A DNA stretch of 64,000 bases from Rhizobium sp. Root1203. GTDB lineage: Bacteria > Pseudomonadota > Alphaproteobacteria > Rhizobiales > Rhizobiaceae. The stretch's first letter is position 1; each line of letters begins with the position of its first letter. The stretch spans positions 1 through 64,000 of the forward strand of contig NZ_LMCW01000005.1 of assembly GCF_001424945.1 (NCBI RefSeq), written 5' to 3'. The notes beneath the pieces were generated by a model. That model had not been told where the DNA came from. It saw only the letters and a program-made list of their open reading frames with translations, and did no database searches. Below are positions 7,978-17,182 of this stretch, piece after piece. The position numbers and the translations under genes were made by a program.

Positions 7978-9348
7978 TCAGGCAGCCTGAACCTTGCGGC
8001 CGGTGCGGGCCCAGGCGGGCAGCCAGTCGCCGTGAGCGGCAAGCAGTTCGTCGGTCATCGCCCAGATCTGGTCGAGATCAAGTTCTGCCGCTGTATGCGG
8101 GTCCATCATTGCGGCGTGGTAGATGTGCTCGCGGTTCTCGGTCATCAATGCCTGAACCGTCAACTCCTGGACGTTGATGTTGGTGCGCATCAGTGCCGTG
8201 AGCTGCGGCGGCAGGTCGCCGATGAAGGTCGGCTGGATACCCGACGCGTCGACCAGGCAGGGAACCTCGGCTGCGCAATTGTCGGGCAGCGACGTGATGC
8301 AGCCATTGTTGCGCACGTTGCCGTAGATGACGGAGGGTTCGCCGGTCCAGACCGAATTGATGATCGACGAGGCATACTCCTTCGATTGTGCGACCTCGAT
8401 CTTGTCAGCCGAACGATAGGCTTCCGCCTGCCCCTTCCAACGGGCGATCTGCTCGATGCAGCGCTTAGGATATTCGTCGAGTGGGATGCCGAATTTCTCG
8501 ATCAGGTCCTCGCGGCCTTCCTTGATGAAGTAAGGCGTGTACTCGGCGAAATGCTCCGAGCTCTCCGTGACGAAATAGCCGAGGCGGGTCAGCATCTCGT
8601 ATCGCACCTTGTTCGGGCAGCGCGGGTTCCAGCCGGGCTTGGGCGCGCGGCCTTCGCGGTAGGCACGGACCAGATCCGGATAGAGGTTCTTGTAGGAGCC
8701 GTCCGGCTGGCGATGCTCGAACTTCAGGTAGAAGGCCATGTGGTTGATGCCGGCCGAGCGGTAGCGGATCTCCTCGTAGGGAATGTCGAGGTCATGCGCC
8801 AGCTCCATTGCCGTGCCCTGCACCGAGTGGCAGAGGCCAACCTGCTTGATCGTGGGATACTTCTCCGAAATCGCCCAGGTGTTGATCGCCATCGGATTGA
8901 CGTATTGCAGCATGATCGCCTCGGGGCAGACGGCGAGCATGTCCTCGCATATCTTCCACAGATGCGGCACGGTTCGCAGGCCGCGCATGATGCCGCCGAC
9001 GCCGAGCGTGTCGGCGATCGTCTGGCGCAGGCCGAACTTCTTGGGGATCTCGAAGTCGGTGACCGTGCAGGGTTCGTAACCGCCGATCTGGAAGGCGACG
9101 ACGACGAAGTCCGCGCCCGTCAGCGCCTTGCGCTGGTCGGAATAGGTCTCGGCCTTCGCCTTGGCGCCGAGCGTCGAAATCAGCTTGTTGACGACGACGG
9201 CACTTTCTTCGAGACGCTGCGGATTGATGTCCATCAGGGCGATGGTCGCGCCCGACAGCGCCGGGCGCTGCAGCACGTCGCCGATAATGTTCTTCATGAA
9301 AACGGTGGAACCGGCTCCGATGAATGTGATCTTGGGATTTCTTGCCAT
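7978..9348 (-). CDS. agaL2: GH4 alpha-galactosidase, distal gene of agp operon
   Basis: NAD- and Mn-dependent GH4 glycosidase of 456 residues that splits imported alpha-galactosides such as melibiose or raffinose in the cytoplasm. The N-terminus has the dinucleotide motif ITFIGAGSTVF (GAGS at 11-14). The metal and substrate site shows N151 in YVNPMAINTW, C173 and H174 in GLCHSVQG, and GINHM at 200-204. The ATG at 9348 is preceded by GGAGGTT at ideal spacing, so an in-frame extension to 9369 is not used. It is the last gene of the agp operon, 21 bp after agpD. The second GH4 enzyme at the other end of the operon is clearly different. The symbol follows the S. meliloti arrangement; which copy equals agaL1 or agaL2 is my assignment. 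Confidence 0.85.
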   Translation of the reverse strand: MARNPKITFIGAGSTVFMKNIIGDVLQRPALSGATIALMDINPQRLEESAVVVNKLISTLGAKAKAETYSDQRKALTGADFVVVAFQIGGYEPCTVTDFEIPKKFGLRQTIADTLGVGGIMRGLRTVPHLWKICEDMLAVCPEAIMLQYVNPMAINTWAISEKYPTIKQVGLCHSVQGTAMELAHDLDIPYEEIRYRSAGINHMAFYLKFEHRQPDGSYKNLYPDLVRAYREGRAPKPGWNPRCPNKVRYEMLTRLGYFVTESSEHFAEYTPYFIKEGREDLIEKFGIPLDEYPKRCIEQIARWKGQAEAYRSADKIEVAQSKEYASSIINSVWTGEPSVIYGNVRNNGCITSLPDNCAAEVPCLVDASGIQPTFIGDLPPQLTALMRTNINVQELTVQALMTENREHIYHAAMMDPHTAAELDLDQIWAMTDELLAAHGDWLPAWARTGRKVQAA

Positions 9349-9369
9349 TATAACCTCCGGAATGTGCAA

Positions 9370-11037
9370 TCAGGCTACCTCGAAAGCGGCTTTGACGAGC
9401 CGTTCGGTGTAGGCAGTCTTGGGATGGGACAGGACTTCGTTGACGGGACCCTCTTCCATGATCTTGCCATGTTGCATGACGATCACACGGTGGCAGAGGG
9501 CACGCACGACCTTCAGATCGTGCGAAATGAAGAGGTAGCTGAGACCCCGTTCGTCCTGCAGCCTGCGCAGGAGTTCGATGATCTGCGCCTGGACGGAAAG
9601 GTCGAGAGCCGATGTCGGTTCGTCGAGCAGGATGAATTCGGGCTCGAGCGCGATGGCGCGGGCAATGGCTATACGCTGACGCTGGCCGCCCGAAAACTCG
9701 TGCGGAAAGCGCGAGAGGATATTGCCGGGCATGCCAGCTGCGATGAGCGCCTCGCGCACGCGGTCGAGACGTTCGGCCTTGGTCGCCCCGAGCCTGTTTA
9801 CGACAAGCCCTTCCTCGATGATCTGGCCGATCGTCATGCGCGGATTGAGCGACGAAAACGGATCCTGAAAGACCACCTGCATGCGCGAGCGCAGCGGCCG
9901 CATTTCGGCGCGCGATCGGCCGTGGATCGGCTGGCGGTCGAAATAGATCTCGCCATTGTCGGTGTCGTTGAGCCGCAGCAGCGCCTGGCCGAACGTCGTC
10001 TTTCCCGAACCGGACTCGCCGACGAGGCCCAGCGTTTCGTGGCGCCGAAGCGTCAGATCGAGGCTGTCCACCGCAACGAGTTCCCTCAGCTCCGGCTTGA
10101 AGAACGTACCGTGGCGCAACATGAAGGAAACGCGAACGCCCTTGGCGTCGAGAAGGACGTCCGACCCCTCCGGCAACGGATTGGCCTGGCCCCGCGGCTC
10201 CGACCCGAGCAGGTGCTTGGTGTAGGCGTGCTTCGGATTGGCGAAGAGCTTTTCGGTCGTGTTGTGCTCGCGCATTTCGCCGTGCTGCATCACGTAGACG
10301 TAGTCGGAAAACTGGCGAACGACGGTGAGATCGTGCGTGATCAGGATTACCGCCATCCGCAACTCCTTCTGCAGGTTGCGGATGAGGTTGAGGATCTGCG
10401 CCTGCACGGTCACGTCGAGTGCCGTCGTCGGCTCGTCGGCAATCAGCACGTCCGGGTTATTGGACAGCGCCATGGCGATCATGACGCGCTGCCGCTGGCC
10501 ACCGGACAGCTGATGCGGATATTGCTTCAGCCGCGCCTCCGGATCGGGGATCTGGACATGCCTGAGAAGTTCCAGCGCACGGGCCTCGGCCTGCTTCCTG
10601 CTCATCTTGCGATGCACGCGGATCGCTTCGACGATCTGGCTGCCGATCGTATAGATCGGGTTCAGAGAGCTCATCGGTTCCTGGAAGATCATCGAGATCC
10701 GATCGCCGCGCAGCTTGCGGCGCTCGCGCTCGGAGAACTTGAGGATATTGGCGCCGTCGTACTCGACGGTCGACTTGGGCGCGACCACGGCGCGCTTGGA
10801 CAGCAGCCCCATGACGGTGCGGGCGGTTACGGATTTGCCGGAACCGGATTCGCCGACGATGGCGATCGTTTCCCCACGATAGAGCTGGAAGGAGATATCC
10901 TTGACGGCCTCCACCATGCCATGCTCGACCTTGAAATTGACGGCGATATTGCGGGCATCGATGATCGGGCTTTCCGTACGTCCTTCATGATCGAGGCGAA
11001 CGGACGGGGCGAAGGAGTTGACGAGTGCAAGGGCCAT
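9370..11037 (-). CDS. agpD: Double-domain ABC ATPase of the alpha-galactoside importer
   Basis: Fused ATPase of 555 residues that carries both nucleotide-binding domains of an Opp/Dpp-type importer. Domain 1 has Walker A GESGSGKS (62-69), LSGGQ (177-181) and VLIADEPTTALD. Domain 2 has Walker A GESGSGKT (340-347), FSGGQ (448-452) and ILLDEPTSALD. In most Opp systems these are two separate genes; here one protein provides both. The start at 11037 (MALALVNS) is 10 bp past the agpC stop. A frame extension into agpC was not used. Confidence 0.9.
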   Translation of the reverse strand: MALALVNSFAPSVRLDHEGRTESPIIDARNIAVNFKVEHGMVEAVKDISFQLYRGETIAIVGESGSGKSVTARTVMGLLSKRAVVAPKSTVEYDGANILKFSERERRKLRGDRISMIFQEPMSSLNPIYTIGSQIVEAIRVHRKMSRKQAEARALELLRHVQIPDPEARLKQYPHQLSGGQRQRVMIAMALSNNPDVLIADEPTTALDVTVQAQILNLIRNLQKELRMAVILITHDLTVVRQFSDYVYVMQHGEMREHNTTEKLFANPKHAYTKHLLGSEPRGQANPLPEGSDVLLDAKGVRVSFMLRHGTFFKPELRELVAVDSLDLTLRRHETLGLVGESGSGKTTFGQALLRLNDTDNGEIYFDRQPIHGRSRAEMRPLRSRMQVVFQDPFSSLNPRMTIGQIIEEGLVVNRLGATKAERLDRVREALIAAGMPGNILSRFPHEFSGGQRQRIAIARAIALEPEFILLDEPTSALDLSVQAQIIELLRRLQDERGLSYLFISHDLKVVRALCHRVIVMQHGKIMEEGPVNEVLSHPKTAYTERLVKAAFEVA

Positions 11038-11047
11038 GTTCTTCACC

Positions 11048-12181
11048 TCAATAGGGATCGACTGCGTCGCGCAGTCCGTCGCCGAGCGCATTGAACGCGA
11101 AGACGGTGATCAGGACGAAGCCGACAGGTGCCAGGATCCAGGGATAGGTGCCGATCACGGAATAGTTCGCCGTGTCCTGCAGCATCAGACCCCAGGAGAT
11201 CAGCGGCGGCTTCACGGCAAAGCCGAGGAACCCGAGGAAGGATTCCAGAAGCACCACGCTCGGTATGTGCAGCGTCACCGCAACGATCACGTGGCTCATC
11301 ACATTCGGGAAAATGTGCTGGAAGATGATACGCCGATCGGTCGCGCCAACAGCCATGGCGGCGCGGACATAATCGATGCGGGCCAGCGCCAACGTCTTGC
11401 CACGCACTTCGCGGGACATCTGTGCCCAGCCAAGCGCCGACATGACGACGATGACGAAACCGAGGAAGACATTGGTCGGAGCGGTTACTGGTATAAGCGA
11501 TGTCAGCGCCAGATAAAGGGGCAGCTGCGGAAAGGCGAGCACCACTTCGACGAAGCGCTGCACCCAGGTGTCGACCGCGCCGCCGAAATATCCGGACACC
11601 ATGCCGACGGTGGTGCCGATGACGGTCACGATGAAAACGACGGTAAGCGCGATCGTCAGCGAAATCCGCGAGCCGATGATGGCACGCGAGAGCACGTCAC
11701 GACCGAACTTGTCGGTTCCGAGGAAATGCACGGGCTGGCCGTCGACCGAACCGAAGAAATGTCGGCTGGCCGGAATGAGGCCAAAGAGCTTGTATTCGGC
11801 GCCCGTCACGAAGAAACCGAGATTGCGCGGGTTGTCGTAATCGGGACCGACGATCGGTTGGAAGGTAACAGGATCGAGTTCCTCGGATTCGCCAAGCGCA
11901 TAGACGCGCGGCGGATATGTGAGGTTGCCGTCCTTGTCGCGGAAGCTGATCATCTGCGGCGGCGCGAAGCCGACATCGGTTGCCTTGGGATCCATTGGCG
12001 CGACGAAGTCCGCAAAGATCGCCATGAGCAGCAGCAGGCCGACGAGAACAAGGCCCATCATGCCGGTCCAGGAGCGTCTCAGTCGTCGCCAGACGAGCGC
12101 CAGGTAGCTTTCGTTACCGTGCGGTGCGTTCTTGACGGCTTCTTCGTGCGGCGGTGGGGGAGCGGAATCGAAGGCGAGCAT
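11048..12181 (-). CDS. agpC: Alpha-galactoside ABC permease, DppC type
   Basis: Permease of 377 residues. After a proline-rich cytoplasmic tail (residues 1-40) the first membrane segment is MGLVLVGLLLLMAIFADFVAP. A long periplasmic insert of about 100 residues follows, then the HFLGTDKFGRDVLSR motif common to DppC/OppC proteins and five more membrane segments. The coupling loop is YVRAAMAVGATDRRIIFQH. The insert makes it longer than usual DppC (about 300 residues). The start at 12181 lies 1 bp after the agpB stop. Confidence 0.88.
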   Translation of the reverse strand: MLAFDSAPPPPHEEAVKNAPHGNESYLALVWRRLRRSWTGMMGLVLVGLLLLMAIFADFVAPMDPKATDVGFAPPQMISFRDKDGNLTYPPRVYALGESEELDPVTFQPIVGPDYDNPRNLGFFVTGAEYKLFGLIPASRHFFGSVDGQPVHFLGTDKFGRDVLSRAIIGSRISLTIALTVVFIVTVIGTTVGMVSGYFGGAVDTWVQRFVEVVLAFPQLPLYLALTSLIPVTAPTNVFLGFVIVVMSALGWAQMSREVRGKTLALARIDYVRAAMAVGATDRRIIFQHIFPNVMSHVIVAVTLHIPSVVLLESFLGFLGFAVKPPLISWGLMLQDTANYSVIGTYPWILAPVGFVLITVFAFNALGDGLRDAVDPY

Positions 12182-12182
12182 A

Positions 12183-13190
12183 TCAGGCTCCTCCGTACTG
12201 GCGGACACGAGGGTCCAGCATGGCAAGCAGCATGTCGGCGATGATGTTGCCGACAATCAGAGTGGCGGAGAGCACCATCATGAAGGTGGCGGTGACGTAG
12301 ACGTCGCCGATCGCCATGGAGCCGACGATCGCCGGCCCGACGGTTGGAAGCGAGAAGATGATCGCGGTCTCGATCTCGCCGGTCAGCATGTAGGGAAGCA
12401 CGACGCCCTGGTACATGACAAGCGGGTGCAGCGCATTCGGCACGGCATGGCGCATGACAACGGCCGCGCCGGTCAGCCCCTTGGCCTTCGCCGTCTCGAC
12501 GTACTGGGCGTTTAGCGTATCGAGCAGATTGCCGCGCATGACGCGCATATTGTAAGCGAGCCCGCCGAAGGTGGCGATGGCGACGACCGGCCACACGTGG
12601 CTGACGAGATCGACGAACTTTGCCCAGGACCACGGTGCTCCGCCATATTGCGGCGAGAAGAAGCTTCCGATCTCGGAGACATTGAACTGGAAGACGAGGA
12701 GATAGACGATGATCAGCGCCATCAGGAAGCGCGGCACCGTCATCCCGAGGAAGGAGACACCCGAAAGCAGGCTGTCGATCCAGGAATATTGCCGGGTTGC
12801 GGCCCATATGCCGAAGCCGATGCCAAGCACGGATGCCAGGATGTGGCAAACCAGGGCCAGGGCCAGCGTGCGCGGCAGTCGCTCGGCCACGACATCGGCA
12901 ACCGGCTTGTTGTAGAACATGCTGTAGCCGAAATCGCCCTGTGTAACGATGCCCTTGATCCAGTTGAAATACTGGATGACCATTGGCTGATCGAGGCCAT
13001 GGGCCACGCGGTAGGCCTGAGCCTGCTCATCCGCCTGCGCGAACGAGGCGCCACTCTGGTTGATCAGCTGCGAACGGATGTAATCGGCATAGTCACCGGG
13101 TGGTGCCTGGATGATCGCGAAGGTCACGATGCTCAGAATGATCAGGACGGGAATCGCGGACGCTATGCGCACGAGCAGGAATCGTAACAT
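12183..13190 (-). CDS. agpB: Alpha-galactoside ABC permease, DppB type
   Basis: Permease of 335 residues. It begins with the DppB signature layout MLRFLLVRIASAIPVLIILS and PPGDYADYI, then GLDQPMVIQYFNWIKGIVTQ. The later membrane segments include the coupling loop YVETAKAKGLTGAAVVMRHA. It pairs with the DppC-type protein to form the channel. It is separated from agpA by 113 bp that contain a GC-rich hairpin, and is nearly contiguous with agpC. Confidence 0.9.
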   Translation of the reverse strand: MLRFLLVRIASAIPVLIILSIVTFAIIQAPPGDYADYIRSQLINQSGASFAQADEQAQAYRVAHGLDQPMVIQYFNWIKGIVTQGDFGYSMFYNKPVADVVAERLPRTLALALVCHILASVLGIGFGIWAATRQYSWIDSLLSGVSFLGMTVPRFLMALIIVYLLVFQFNVSEIGSFFSPQYGGAPWSWAKFVDLVSHVWPVVAIATFGGLAYNMRVMRGNLLDTLNAQYVETAKAKGLTGAAVVMRHAVPNALHPLVMYQGVVLPYMLTGEIETAIIFSLPTVGPAIVGSMAIGDVYVTATFMMVLSATLIVGNIIADMLLAMLDPRVRQYGGA

Positions 13191-13230
13191 CGGACGGTTC
13201 GCTTCTCCTTGCCGCCAGTCGCGCCTGTCG

Positions 13231-13264
13231 GTGCGGCCGGCTTGTTGAAATTGACCGGCCGCGC
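13231..13264 (-). terminator. Intercistronic hairpin between agpA and agpB
   Basis: Arms GTGCGGCCGG and CCGGCCGCGC pair over 10 positions (one G-T) around a 14-nt loop. No T-run follows on the minus strand, so it is more likely a 3'-end stabiliser or partial attenuator than a full stop. Similar hairpins follow three other binding-protein genes in this window. Confidence 0.5.
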
Positions 13265-13303
13265 TTCACGCGCGACCGGAGTCCTTGGTTGGGAGGGGAG
13301 CTC

Positions 13304-15391
13304 TTAGTTGATCGGGCCCTTTTCGCCGGGCTTGCCGGGCAGCTGCTCGGGGAACAGCTCGTATTTGCCCTGCTTGTCGGCAGCGACCCACAGGCGTTCG
13401 CGGATGACGGAGTCCTCAGCCCAGTTGAACATGAAGATCGGAGTCCCCTCAGGCACGTTCGAGAAGCGCTTGTTGATGATCAGTGCACCCGGATACTCCG
13501 TGAGACCGACCGTATCGACGTTCTCGGTTGCAACCTTCTGGTACTGCTTCATCAGGTCGACGCGCTCGCTGTTGTCCTGGCTGGTCTGGAACTTTGTGAC
13601 GATATCCACCAGCTTTTCCTCGTAGGGCATCAGGTCGACCTTGCCGTCCTTGCCGGCGCGGTGCTGCCAGCTCGTGCGTGGACCGACCGGCGCAAGCTGC
13701 TCGGTGTTCTGGACGACCGATGCAAGCTCCGGCGAACTACGCTGGATCAGCCAGTCGAACCGGCCGCTGTAGTGGGCATCGTCACGCTTGGGACCGTCCA
13801 GCGCATTGAGGATGACCTTGAGGCCAAGTTTCTCCATCTGTCCGACGACGCCTTCCGCCAAGCTCTTGTCGGTGGCGTAGCCATTGTTGACCAGAAGCAC
13901 GATCTCGACGTTCTTTCCGCCTTCGGTTGCGGCGGGGAAGTTTACGAAGCCGTCACCGTCGGTATCCTTGAGGCCGGCTTTCTCAAGCAGCGCCTTGGCG
14001 CCCTTCAGATCGAAGGGGTAATAGACGACGGAATTGCGATCGTAGAAGCTCGTGCCCGAAGACAGGCCGCCTGGATAAATCGCCGTGAACGGTCCCTTGA
14101 CCAAGGAATCGCCGATCGCCTTGCGGTCGAGACCCATGGTGATTGCCTTGCGGAAGTCTTCATTGCGGTTCAGCTCGCGGACGGCCTGGCTGCGCGCGTC
14201 CGGTTCGCCCCAGCCGTTGCCGGACAGGTTCATACGCATGTTGTAGCCGATCAGGCGCGGGCCGAAGGCAAGACGTGCCGGCGCGGTCTTCTCGGCGGCG
14301 CGCTTCAGAGACGCGACGAAATTTTCCGGCTGCTCGAGATTGGAAATGTCGCCGGATCCGGCAACGGCCTGCACGTCACGGTCGGCCCAGGTCGACAGCT
14401 TGTAGTGCAGCTCGTTGAGATAAGGGAGTTGATTGCCCTTCTCGTCGACCTTCCAGTAGTACGGATTGCGGCGCATCACGATGATGTCGTCAGGACGGTA
14501 TTCGACCGGCACCCAGGCACCCATGACCGGAAGGTTCATGTATTCCGGCGGAAATGCGTTCTTGAACTGGTCATAGGTGTTCTTCGAATACTTCGGATGT
14601 TGCGGCTTCAGGATATGCGACGGGCCCGGGCAGAAGCTCGGGTAGGCCATCGTATAGAGATACTGCTTCGGGAACGCGTCCTTGAAGGTCCATTCGACGG
14701 TGTAGTCGTCGATCTTCTTCAGCGTCGTTCCCTGACCGAAGGCTTCCGGCGAAGCGCCGCCGCCGAGCGGCGAGACGTTCGGATCGATGACCTCGTCGTC
14801 CCAGTAGAACATGATGTCGTCAGCGTTGAAGGCGACGCCATCCGACCACTTCGCGCCCTCGACGAGGTGCATGGTCAGCTTGTGACCATCTGCGGACCAG
14901 TCCCAGCTCTTGGCGAGGTTTGGAAGCGGTTCGGTATCCTTGGCCTGAACCTGGAAGAGAGGTGCGGTGCGTGTCAGGCATTCGGACAGGCCAATATCGA
15001 TGCCACCCCAGCCCTGGGTCTGGCCGGCACCGTAGTTCCAGCCTTCCGGCCGGCCGCCGATGACGTGCCGCAGGGTATCGCCGTAGACGCCGGGTCCATC
15101 CACCATGTTCGCGGTCTTGAAGACCAGCGGCTCCTTGGGCAGGCGGTCCTTGACGGGCGGCAGCTTGCCGCTGTCGACGAAGTTCTTCGTTACCCAGTCG
15201 GGCTCATGATAGGCGGGCAGTGCCTTGAATTCCTCGATGGAATCCCTGGACACGTATTTGATCTTGCCTTCCGCCGGAAACTGCGGCGGGACGGGCGGAG
15301 CCGTGGGCTCGGAGGCATAGGCGCTCAAAGCCGAGACCGAGACGCTCAGCGCCAGTCCGGCAAGAATGCCAAGGTTGCGGAAATTTGTCAT
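13304..15391 (-). CDS. agpA: Alpha-galactoside-binding protein, solute-binding family 5
   Basis: Periplasmic protein of 695 residues with a signal peptide (residues 1-26, cleavage after AYAS). It has the long DppA/OppA-like family-5 fold rather than the family-1 sugar fold. Family-5 landmarks are AKSWDWSADGHKLTMHLVEG, GAKWSDGVAFNADDIMFYW and FRKAITMGLDRKAIGDS. It is larger than the usual 530-600 residues. Family-5 proteins mostly bind peptides, but AgpA of S. meliloti is a known exception that binds melibiose and raffinose. The gene order around it here is the same, hence the call. Confidence 0.87.
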   Translation of the reverse strand: MTNFRNLGILAGLALSVSVSALSAYASEPTAPPVPPQFPAEGKIKYVSRDSIEEFKALPAYHEPDWVTKNFVDSGKLPPVKDRLPKEPLVFKTANMVDGPGVYGDTLRHVIGGRPEGWNYGAGQTQGWGGIDIGLSECLTRTAPLFQVQAKDTEPLPNLAKSWDWSADGHKLTMHLVEGAKWSDGVAFNADDIMFYWDDEVIDPNVSPLGGGASPEAFGQGTTLKKIDDYTVEWTFKDAFPKQYLYTMAYPSFCPGPSHILKPQHPKYSKNTYDQFKNAFPPEYMNLPVMGAWVPVEYRPDDIIVMRRNPYYWKVDEKGNQLPYLNELHYKLSTWADRDVQAVAGSGDISNLEQPENFVASLKRAAEKTAPARLAFGPRLIGYNMRMNLSGNGWGEPDARSQAVRELNRNEDFRKAITMGLDRKAIGDSLVKGPFTAIYPGGLSSGTSFYDRNSVVYYPFDLKGAKALLEKAGLKDTDGDGFVNFPAATEGGKNVEIVLLVNNGYATDKSLAEGVVGQMEKLGLKVILNALDGPKRDDAHYSGRFDWLIQRSSPELASVVQNTEQLAPVGPRTSWQHRAGKDGKVDLMPYEEKLVDIVTKFQTSQDNSERVDLMKQYQKVATENVDTVGLTEYPGALIINKRFSNVPEGTPIFMFNWAEDSVIRERLWVAADKQGKYELFPEQLPGKPGEKGPIN

Positions 15392-15409
15392 CGTTTCTCC
15401 CTCTTGTTG

Positions 15410-15432
15410 CGGAGCAGTTTTGCGATGCTCCG
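15410..15432. other. Small hairpin between agaL1 and agpA
   Basis: Seven-bp perfect arms CGGAGCA/TGCTCCG with a 9-nt loop lie 19-41 bp upstream of agpA. They may stabilise the agpA message or attenuate read-through. There is no T-run. Confidence 0.3.
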
Positions 15433-15514
15433 GTTCTCCTCAAACGATCCGGAAACAGGCTTGCGGCGATAGGTTCCCTCCCGGAGCCCCATCGCCACCC
15501 GTCCTCCGGAAATC

Positions 15515-16981
15515 TCAGACGGCCTGCTTGAGCGCCGCTTTTTCAGCGCGCAACTCGTCGATCGAGCGGACGTTGCGGCGTGCCGCACCGGCCCAGTCGC
15601 GGGTCTTCACGGTCGATTTCGCCAGACGCTCCTTGGCCGCAGGTACGGCGTCGGCATATTGTGGCAACCAACGGGCCTGGGCGACGACCATCTCATCGAC
15701 CATCTGCCATACCTCTTCCGGGGTCGAGACGGCGCCAACCAGGGGATCATGCAGGACGGCCAGCTTCAGGAGGTCGATGTCGCCGCTGACGGCTGCGTGC
15801 ACCGACATGCGCTGAACGTTGATCGAGGCGATGCAGGTCGCTGCGCAGGCTTCCGGGATGGTGATGCCGGAGACCATGTTGATACCGAAGCGGTCGACGA
15901 AACCGGGTGACTCGATAATCGCATCGGCCGGCAGGTTGGTGATGACGCCGTTGTTCTTGACGTTGAAGTGGCCGCGATAGACACGGTTGGTTTCAAGCGC
16001 TTCGAGAATATGGCTCGCGTGTTCGTTGGAACGCTTGGACGGATCGATCGGCTTTTCGGCCGAGGCGAGGAACTGGGGGAACTCCGTTTCGAACCAGTTG
16101 CGCGTTTCCGTCGAGTGTCTGAGGTAGCCGCCGGTCTCGCCATGGATCCAGTCGGACATATCGATCCACTTGGTGATCTCTTCCGGCCGCTTGCGATACC
16201 AGGGCAGGTATTCGGACAGGTGGCCGTTGCTTTCCGTCGAATAGACGCCGAAGCGCTTCAGGACGTCGATGCGCAGCTTTTCCTGCTGCGAGAAAACCGG
16301 GTGCGCCTCGAAGGCGGCGACGAGTTCGTCCTTTCCGATCTTTCGGCCGTTGAGGCGCAGATCGATGAACCAGGTCTGATGGTTGATGCCCGAGCAGATG
16401 TAGTCGAGTTCCGAGCGCGACTTGGCCCCGAGGACGTCGGCGATCTGTTCTGCGCCGTGCTGGACGCCGTGGCAGAGGCCGACGGTATCGACCTTCCCGT
16501 ATTCGATCGCCGCCCAGGTGTTCATCGCCATCGGGTTCGCGTAGTTCAGGAATTTCGCGCCGGGTTCGGCGACCTCGCGGATGTCCTTGCAGAAATCGAG
16601 GATCACCGGGATGTTGCGCTGCCCGTAGAGAATGCCGCCGGCGCAGATCGTATCCCCGACGCACTGGTCGATGCCGTATTTCAGCGGTATGCGGATATCG
16701 TCGGCATAGGCTTCCAAACCGCCGACGCGAACGCAGCTGATGATGTAGCGAGCACCGGTCAGCGCCTGGCGACGGTTGGTGGTTGCCGTCACCCTGGTCG
16801 GCAGCTTGTTGGACTCGACGATCTTGTCGAGGATCGCCTTGATCATCTGGAGATTATGGTCGCTCATGTCCGTGAGCGCGAATTCGATATCCCTGAATTC
16901 CGGAACGCACAGGATGTCGGTGAACAGCTTTTTTGTGAAGCCGACGCTGCCTGCGCCAATGATAGCGATTTTGAAACTCAT
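15515..16981 (-). CDS. agaL1: GH4 alpha-galactosidase, proximal gene of agp operon
   Basis: GH4 enzyme of 488 residues needing NAD and a divalent metal. Motifs are IAIIGAGSVGF (GAGS at 9-12), N149 in YANPMAMNTW, C170-H171 in GLCHGVQHG and GINHQTWF at 198-205. It has a longer C-terminus than agaL2. It is the first gene of the operon. The ATG at 16981 has GAGG just upstream; a longer frame to 17062 lacks a ribosome site. It is separated from the divergent AraC gene by 201 bp, which should contain both promoters. The two GH4 genes may cover different linkages or chain lengths; this is inference. Confidence 0.87.
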   Translation of the reverse strand: MSFKIAIIGAGSVGFTKKLFTDILCVPEFRDIEFALTDMSDHNLQMIKAILDKIVESNKLPTRVTATTNRRQALTGARYIISCVRVGGLEAYADDIRIPLKYGIDQCVGDTICAGGILYGQRNIPVILDFCKDIREVAEPGAKFLNYANPMAMNTWAAIEYGKVDTVGLCHGVQHGAEQIADVLGAKSRSELDYICSGINHQTWFIDLRLNGRKIGKDELVAAFEAHPVFSQQEKLRIDVLKRFGVYSTESNGHLSEYLPWYRKRPEEITKWIDMSDWIHGETGGYLRHSTETRNWFETEFPQFLASAEKPIDPSKRSNEHASHILEALETNRVYRGHFNVKNNGVITNLPADAIIESPGFVDRFGINMVSGITIPEACAATCIASINVQRMSVHAAVSGDIDLLKLAVLHDPLVGAVSTPEEVWQMVDEMVVAQARWLPQYADAVPAAKERLAKSTVKTRDWAGAARRNVRSIDELRAEKAALKQAV

Positions 16982-17182
16982 AATCCTAACCTCGATGCGA
17001 TCAAAATGCCGGCGCTGGGGGATGAGAAGAAGAATAGGTGCCGGGCTTGCGCACTGCGCCAAAAAAGGCCAGAAATCCGGCTTATTCTCCTCCCCGCCGT
17101 TCCTTGATGCTGGCGGTGTTCTCTCTCTTGGGGCGGATTATGCGCAAATTCGGCGGAGCCGCCAGAGAAGGATTATGCTTTC

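Noticed and set aside
8032..11094. Plus-strand open frame of about 1020 codons
   Set aside because: It lies fully antisense to agaL2 and agpD, which carry complete family motifs. Its translation is low-complexity and Arg/Asp/Val-rich, as expected for the opposite strand of high-GC genes.
13289..15472. Plus-strand open frame of about 727 codons
   Set aside because: Antisense to agpA, which has a signal peptide and family-5 motifs. No recognisable domain in the antisense translation.
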